Source: Myxococcota bacterium (lineage in GTDB: Bacteria > Myxococcota_A > UBA9160 > UBA4427). From it: DNA of 64,000 nt. The translations under genes were made by a program, and so were the position numbers. Position 1 is the stretch's first letter. Each line of letters begins with the position of its first letter. Shown here one piece after another: positions 60,712 to 64,000 of the stretch. Location of the stretch: the NCBI GenBank assembly GCA_041389495.1, contig JAWKRT010000003.1, forward strand, positions 310,001-374,000, written 5' to 3'. The notes below the pieces were generated by a model. That model made no database searches. It saw nothing but the letters and a program-made list of their open reading frames with translations, and had not been told where the DNA came from.

Positions 60712-60738
60712 TCGAGAATGCACTCGCGATGCCGATAG
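60712..60738 (+). promoter_or_regulatory. Sigma-28 (FliA)-like promoter of motAB
   Basis: TCGAGAAT, 11 bases, GCCGATAG. The -10 differs by one base from the sigma-28 consensus GCCGATAA, and the 15-base distance to the -35 core is correct, but the -35 (TCGA for TAAA) is weak. It is 85 bp before the motA GTG. Confidence 0.45.
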
Positions 60739-60823
60739 GTACGCGCGGAGGGGCGGGCCGTTCCCGGGCGCACGGAGTGCGCGCGGGAGCGCCCGTGCCG
60801 CGACGCGTTGCGAGGGGGCGTTC

Positions 60824-61591
60824 GTGGATCTGGCCACGCTGATCGGTCTTGTCGCGGGCTTCGGGCTGATCATCGGCTCGATCATGATGAGCGGCCCGCT
60901 CGGCGCCTACATCGACCTGCCGAGCGTCGCGATCGTCTTCGGCGGCACCTTCGCGGCGGCCTTCATCGCGGAGGCCCTCGGCCAGGTGCTCGGCGCGTTC
61001 AAGGTCGCGATGAACGCCTTCATCCACAAGGCGATCCCGCCCGAGGATCTCGTCCCCGTGATCCTGGAGCTCGGCAACAAGGCGCGGAAGGAAGGGATCG
61101 TCGCGCTCGAGGGAGCCGAGATCACCGATCCGTTCCTCGCGCGCGGCGTGCGACTCGGGGTGGACGGTCTGAGCCCGGACGTCATCGCGCTCACGCTCGA
61201 GAGCGAGCTCGAGGGCCTGAAGAAGCGACACGAGCGCGGGCAGAAGATCTTCAAGTTCATGGGCGCGACGGCGCCATCGATGGGGATGATCGGAACCCTG
61301 ATCGGCCTCGTCGCGATGCTCGGATCGTTGAGCGATCCGTCGGCGATCGGCCCCGCGATGGCGGTCGCCCTCCTCACCACCCTCTACGGCGCCATCCTCG
61401 CCTTCCTCGTCTTCGTGCCACTCGCGGAGAAGCTCGAGAACCGCAGCTCCGAGGAGGCGATGCGGTCGCGTCTCGCCATCGTCGGCGTCCAGGCCATCCT
61501 GAACGGCGACAACACGCTCGTGACGCAGTCGAAGCTGATGGCCCACCTCGGTCCGAAGGAGCGCGCGAAGATCTCCAAGGACGACGCGTAG
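60824..61591 (+). CDS. motA: Flagellar motor stator protein MotA
   Basis: A 255-residue protein with four helices: DLATLIGLVAGFGLIIGSIM and SVAIVFGGTFAAAFIAEAL at the start, a cytoplasmic loop that contacts the rotor, then GATAPSMGMIGTLIGLVAML and AMAVALLTTLYGAILAFLVFVPL. It forms the proton or sodium channel with MotB. The GTG is preceded by GAGGGGG. Five bases separate it from motB. Confidence 0.95.
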   Translation: MDLATLIGLVAGFGLIIGSIMMSGPLGAYIDLPSVAIVFGGTFAAAFIAEALGQVLGAFKVAMNAFIHKAIPPEDLVPVILELGNKARKEGIVALEGAEITDPFLARGVRLGVDGLSPDVIALTLESELEGLKKRHERGQKIFKFMGATAPSMGMIGTLIGLVAMLGSLSDPSAIGPAMAVALLTTLYGAILAFLVFVPLAEKLENRSSEEAMRSRLAIVGVQAILNGDNTLVTQSKLMAHLGPKERAKISKDDA

Positions 61592-61596
61592 GCGCC

Positions 61597-62442
61597 ATGG
61601 ACGACGACCACAAGTGTCCCGACCCGGGAGCGCCCGCCTGGATGGCGACGTTCTCGGACATGATGAGCCTGCTGTTCGTGTTCTTCGTGCTCCTGCTCTC
61701 GTTCGCCACGATGGATGCGACGAAGTTCCGCGACGCGCTCGGCTCCGTGCAGGAGGCGCTCGGCGTCCAGTTCGAGCACCCGGGCGACGTGCAGGGCATG
61801 ACGACCTCGGTCGTCGAGATGTCGCAGCGCGAGTCGACCTCCGAGCTCAGCCTGATCGAGATGGCGTCGCTGCGGAAGACGAGCGGCAAGACCGGCGACG
61901 GCAACGGCGAGGACATGGTCGCGCAGGCGCGACAGATGGTGAAGGGGCTGAAGCTCGGCAACATCGTCGAGGTCGTGTCGGGATCGCGCGGCGTGACGAT
62001 CCGCGTGAAGGGCCAGGTGCTCTTCGAGCCCGGAACGACCGAGCTGCGCGCCGAGGCCTTCCCGCTCCTCGACGAGATCATCGCACTCACGCGCGCCTTC
62101 CCGTACCACCTGACCATCGAGGGACACACGGACGACACGCCCGTGAGCCCCGGCGCGCGTCTCACGAACTGGGAGATCTCGACGCGTCGCGCGATCGCGG
62201 CGCTGCGCTACTTCGAGGAGGTCGGGCACATCGAGCCCGCGCGGCTCGCCTGTGCGGGCTATGCGGGAACGCGTCCGATCGCGCCGAACGACTCGGCCGC
62301 GAACCGCGCCGCGAACCGCCGCGTCGAGTTCACGTTCACGCTGCCGATCGACTTCGAGGAGCCGCCGGTGCGCGCGAGCGCGGGCGACGCGGACACCGAC
62401 GGGCTCGATCGGCTCCGCGAGCGCCGCGAGGGCGACGGCTAG
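61597..62442 (+). CDS. motB: Flagellar motor stator protein MotB
   Basis: A 281-residue protein: one N-terminal helix with the ion-binding Asp21 in ATFSDMMSLLFVFFVLLLSF and a C-terminal OmpA-like peptidoglycan-binding domain (about 150-265) with TIEGHTDDTPVSPGARLTNWEISTRRA and AGYAGTRPIAPNDSAANRAANRRVEF. The linker (about 45-110) is rich in Ser, Glu and Gly. It anchors the stator to the wall. Confidence 0.95.
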   Translation: MDDDHKCPDPGAPAWMATFSDMMSLLFVFFVLLLSFATMDATKFRDALGSVQEALGVQFEHPGDVQGMTTSVVEMSQRESTSELSLIEMASLRKTSGKTGDGNGEDMVAQARQMVKGLKLGNIVEVVSGSRGVTIRVKGQVLFEPGTTELRAEAFPLLDEIIALTRAFPYHLTIEGHTDDTPVSPGARLTNWEISTRRAIAALRYFEEVGHIEPARLACAGYAGTRPIAPNDSAANRAANRRVEFTFTLPIDFEEPPVRASAGDADTDGLDRLRERREGDG

Positions 62443-62571
62443 TCGACTCCCGACACGGCGCGCCGCGCCGACGGCCGGCCTTTCCTGCACGCGAGCATCC
62501 GGTGTTCCACCGAGAGCCTCGGGCGTCCGCCCGCGCGTGCACTCCCGCATCCCCCGATCTGCAAGGCCCGC

Positions 62572-62594
62572 TTCCGTTCTGAACGGAACTTTTC
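62572..62594 (+). terminator. Weak intrinsic terminator after motB
   Basis: TTCCGTT (62572-62578) pairs with AACGGAA (62582-62588) around CTG, followed by CTTTTC. The 7-bp stem is short, but the T-run and its position between motB and the next promoter fit. Confidence 0.5.
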
Positions 62595-62605
62595 ATTCCG
62601 ATTGC

Positions 62606-62632
62606 TAAAGCGAGATGGCGAGTTGCCGATTC
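62606..62632 (+). promoter_or_regulatory. Sigma-28 (FliA)-like promoter of the NtrC-class regulator
   Basis: TAAA (62606-62609), exactly 15 bases, GCCGATTC (62625-62632). The -35 core matches fully and the -10 matches six of eight. It begins 12 bases after the putative motB terminator and 101 bases before the GTG at 62734. Confidence 0.55.
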
Positions 62633-62654
62633 GTGCGGTCGCAGCTTTCGATTC

Positions 62655-62690
62655 GCAATCGCACGGGGAAGGAAGTTCCCCCTGCGATGC
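62655..62690 (+). promoter_or_regulatory. Long leader hairpin with GGAAG loop
   Basis: GCAATCGCACGGGGAA pairs with TTCCCCCTGCGATGC: six plus six plus two base pairs, interrupted by one C-C mismatch and one bulged A, around the loop GGAAG. It lies between the promoter and the AGGGGGG ribosome site (62721-62727). A GGA in an apical loop is the core of CsrA/RsmA sites; that role is speculative. Confidence 0.5.
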
Positions 62691-62733
62691 AGAGCGAGCG
62701 GATCGATCGGCGGAACCGCAAGGGGGGTGCACG

Positions 62734-64000
62734 GTGGCTCAGCTGCTCTTGGTAGGGGCGAACGCGCGGACACGCGAGCTGTTCGGCCAGGCGGCGCGCG
62801 AGCGCGGCGACGACGTCGAGGTCGCGATGACGGGCGACGATGCGCTGCTGCGCTGCGAGCTCGCCGACTTCGACCTCGTGCTCTGCGAGGAAGCGCTGCT
62901 CGACATGGGCGCGCTCGACGTCGTCGACGAGCTCGGGCGTGCGGGCGCTGCGCGACCCGTCGTCGTGCTGAGCGACGACGGCGCGGCCGAGCGGGCCGTC
63001 GAGGCCATGCGTCTCGGCGCGCGCGACTACGTGCGACGCCCGCAGGAGGCAGTCGATGCGCGCGGACTGCTCGCGCGCATGCTCGCATCGGCGCCGTCGA
63101 CGGCGGCCTCGGCACCCGCGCACGCGAGCGCGCCCCGCGAGCCGTTCGCGGGCATCATCGGGGACTCCGCGGCGATGCGGGAGCTGCAGCGCCTCGTTTC
63201 GACGGTGGCCGAGACGGACAGCACCGTTCTCGTCACGGGCGAGACGGGGACGGGAAAGGACCTCGTCGGTCGCGCGATCCACGCCGCCAGCCGCCGACGC
63301 GATCGCGCGTTCAGCGCCGTGAACGCGGCGGCGATTCCCGAGACGCTGCTCGAGAGCGAGCTGTTCGGTCACCGACGCGGCTCGTTCACCGGAGCGGTCG
63401 CGAACAAGAAGGGCCTCTTCGAGCAGGCGCACCGGGGGACCGTCTTCCTCGACGAGGTCGCCGAGATGCCGCTCATGATGCAGGCGAAGCTGCTCCGCTT
63501 CCTGCAGACGGGCGAGATCCAGCCCGTCGGCGCCGAGAGCACGCGCTACGTCGACGTGCGGCTCGTCGCGGCGACCAACAAGAACCTCGAGCGCGAGGTC
63601 GAGGTCGGGCGCTTCCGCGAAGACCTGTACTACCGCCTGGCCGTCATCCCCGTGCACATCCCGCCGCTGCGCGAGCGCCGCGAGGACATCGTGCGCCTCA
63701 CGGACTACTTCCTCGAGAAGTACGCGCGCGCGGCCGGCAAGCCGGTGCGCGGTGTGAGCCCCGAGGCGCGACGCCTGCTCGATCGCCACGACTGGCCGGG
63801 CAACGTGCGCGAGCTCGAGAACGCGATCGAGCGGGGCGTCGCGCTGTGCCGCGGCCCCGAGATCACGCCGACCGAGCTGACGCTCGGCGTGCGCGCGGGG
63901 CGCCCCGTGTCCGCGATCGAGCCTCGCATCGCGAGCCTCGAGTGCGTCGAGCGCAACCACATCCTCCACACGCTCGAGCACGTGGGCTGGAACCGGAAGC
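62734..64000 (+). CDS. NtrC-class sigma-54 activator with atypical receiver, truncated at window edge
   Basis: 422 residues are visible; the C-terminus is cut by the window. The N-terminal receiver-like domain (3-110) lacks the usual acidic pocket (VGANART in place of a DD/DE pair) and has Glu52-Glu53 (VLCEEALLDM) where the phospho-Asp is expected. The AAA+ domain (about 135-365) is intact: Walker A GETGTGKD (Lys175), GSFTGA loop at 216-221 (Ser217 for Ala), Walker B FLDEVAEMP, and RFREDLYYRLAV. The last visible residues (ECVERNHILHTLEHVGWNRK) begin the Fis-type DNA-binding domain. Adjacent motAB and the atypical receiver recall FleQ/FlrA flagellar master regulators. Confidence 0.9.
   Translation, partial: MAQLLLVGANARTRELFGQAARERGDDVEVAMTGDDALLRCELADFDLVLCEEALLDMGALDVVDELGRAGAARPVVVLSDDGAAERAVEAMRLGARDYVRRPQEAVDARGLLARMLASAPSTAASAPAHASAPREPFAGIIGDSAAMRELQRLVSTVAETDSTVLVTGETGTGKDLVGRAIHAASRRRDRAFSAVNAAAIPETLLESELFGHRRGSFTGAVANKKGLFEQAHRGTVFLDEVAEMPLMMQAKLLRFLQTGEIQPVGAESTRYVDVRLVAATNKNLEREVEVGRFREDLYYRLAVIPVHIPPLRERREDIVRLTDYFLEKYARAAGKPVRGVSPEARRLLDRHDWPGNVRELENAIERGVALCRGPEITPTELTLGVRAGRPVSAIEPRIASLECVERNHILHTLEHVGWNRK

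Noticed and set aside
60790..60815. Sigma-54-like site just before motA (TGCCGCG..TTGCG)
   Set aside because: The spacing between the GG and GC elements is off by one, and the -24 GG is mutated.

Overview
The window comes from one very GC-rich bacterial chromosome. Coding is dense, nearly every codon ends in G or C, GTG starts are common, and neighbouring genes often overlap by four bases (ATGA or GTGA). An RpoZ of the type seen in deltaproteobacteria, a PEP-CTERM protein, PilT/PilU, MotAB, NtrC-class regulation and a tig-clpP-clpX-lon block suggest a deltaproteobacterial lineage (Myxococcota- or Desulfobacterota-like). That placement is inference. I see no insertion sequence, prophage, CRISPR array or rRNA. 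There are three tRNAs: Lys-CTT, Leu-TAG and Val-TAC.

Layout. 1-12.6 kb: end of a PEP-CTERM protein, an APC permease, then a co-directional metabolic run (alaC, hom, thrC, riboflavin synthase, a tandem HtrA/Nma111-like protease, a double glutaredoxin/GST-fold protein), a CDP-alcohol phosphatidyltransferase behind a sigma-54-like promoter, and convergent mgtE. 13-20 kb: an HPr-kinase-like protein with no P-loop, flanked by two copies of a short motif; the RNA-binding protein KhpA; a TPR protein; a 30-residue bS22/AURKAIP1 ribosomal protein; a 57-residue lysine-rich histone-H1-like protein; rpoZ; and a pilT/pilU-histidine-kinase pair whose kinase lacks the phospho-accepting His. 20-27 kb: envelope and housekeeping genes (transglutaminase-like lipoprotein, queuosine-precursor transporter, amidase, RNase PH, RdgB, PilZ protein, NhaC antiporter).

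27-29.2 kb: two divergent ECF sigma factors whose 96-bp gap holds two mirror-image copies of GTAACC-N16-CGTA. The rightward sigma gene runs into an NrsF/DUF1109 anti-sigma gene and a small NrtS-like transporter. I regard this as the most interesting regulatory unit. 29.2-42.5 kb: transporters (CstA, AbgT), VanZ, an SDR, an ATP-grasp ligase fused by overlap to a KamA radical-SAM gene and murJ, then a fused 5-oxoprolinase/hydantoinase. 42.5-49 kb: tRNA-Lys, a hybrid sensor kinase, an SDR, an acyl-CoA dehydrogenase, a UDPGP-type uridylyltransferase and tRNA-Leu. 49.2-56.4 kb: the protein quality-control block tig-clpP-clpX-lon and an ATP-NAD-kinase-like gene. 56.4-60.5 kb: a zinc-type dehydrogenase, a sulfatase, tRNA-Val and a two-domain signalling-like protein.

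60.8-64 kb: motA-motB, then a truncated NtrC-class regulator with an atypical receiver. Both units are preceded by sequences resembling sigma-28 (FliA) promoters, and the regulator leader holds a long hairpin with GGA in its loop. The large open frames antisense to most genes are by-products of the GC-rich codon bias and were left out.
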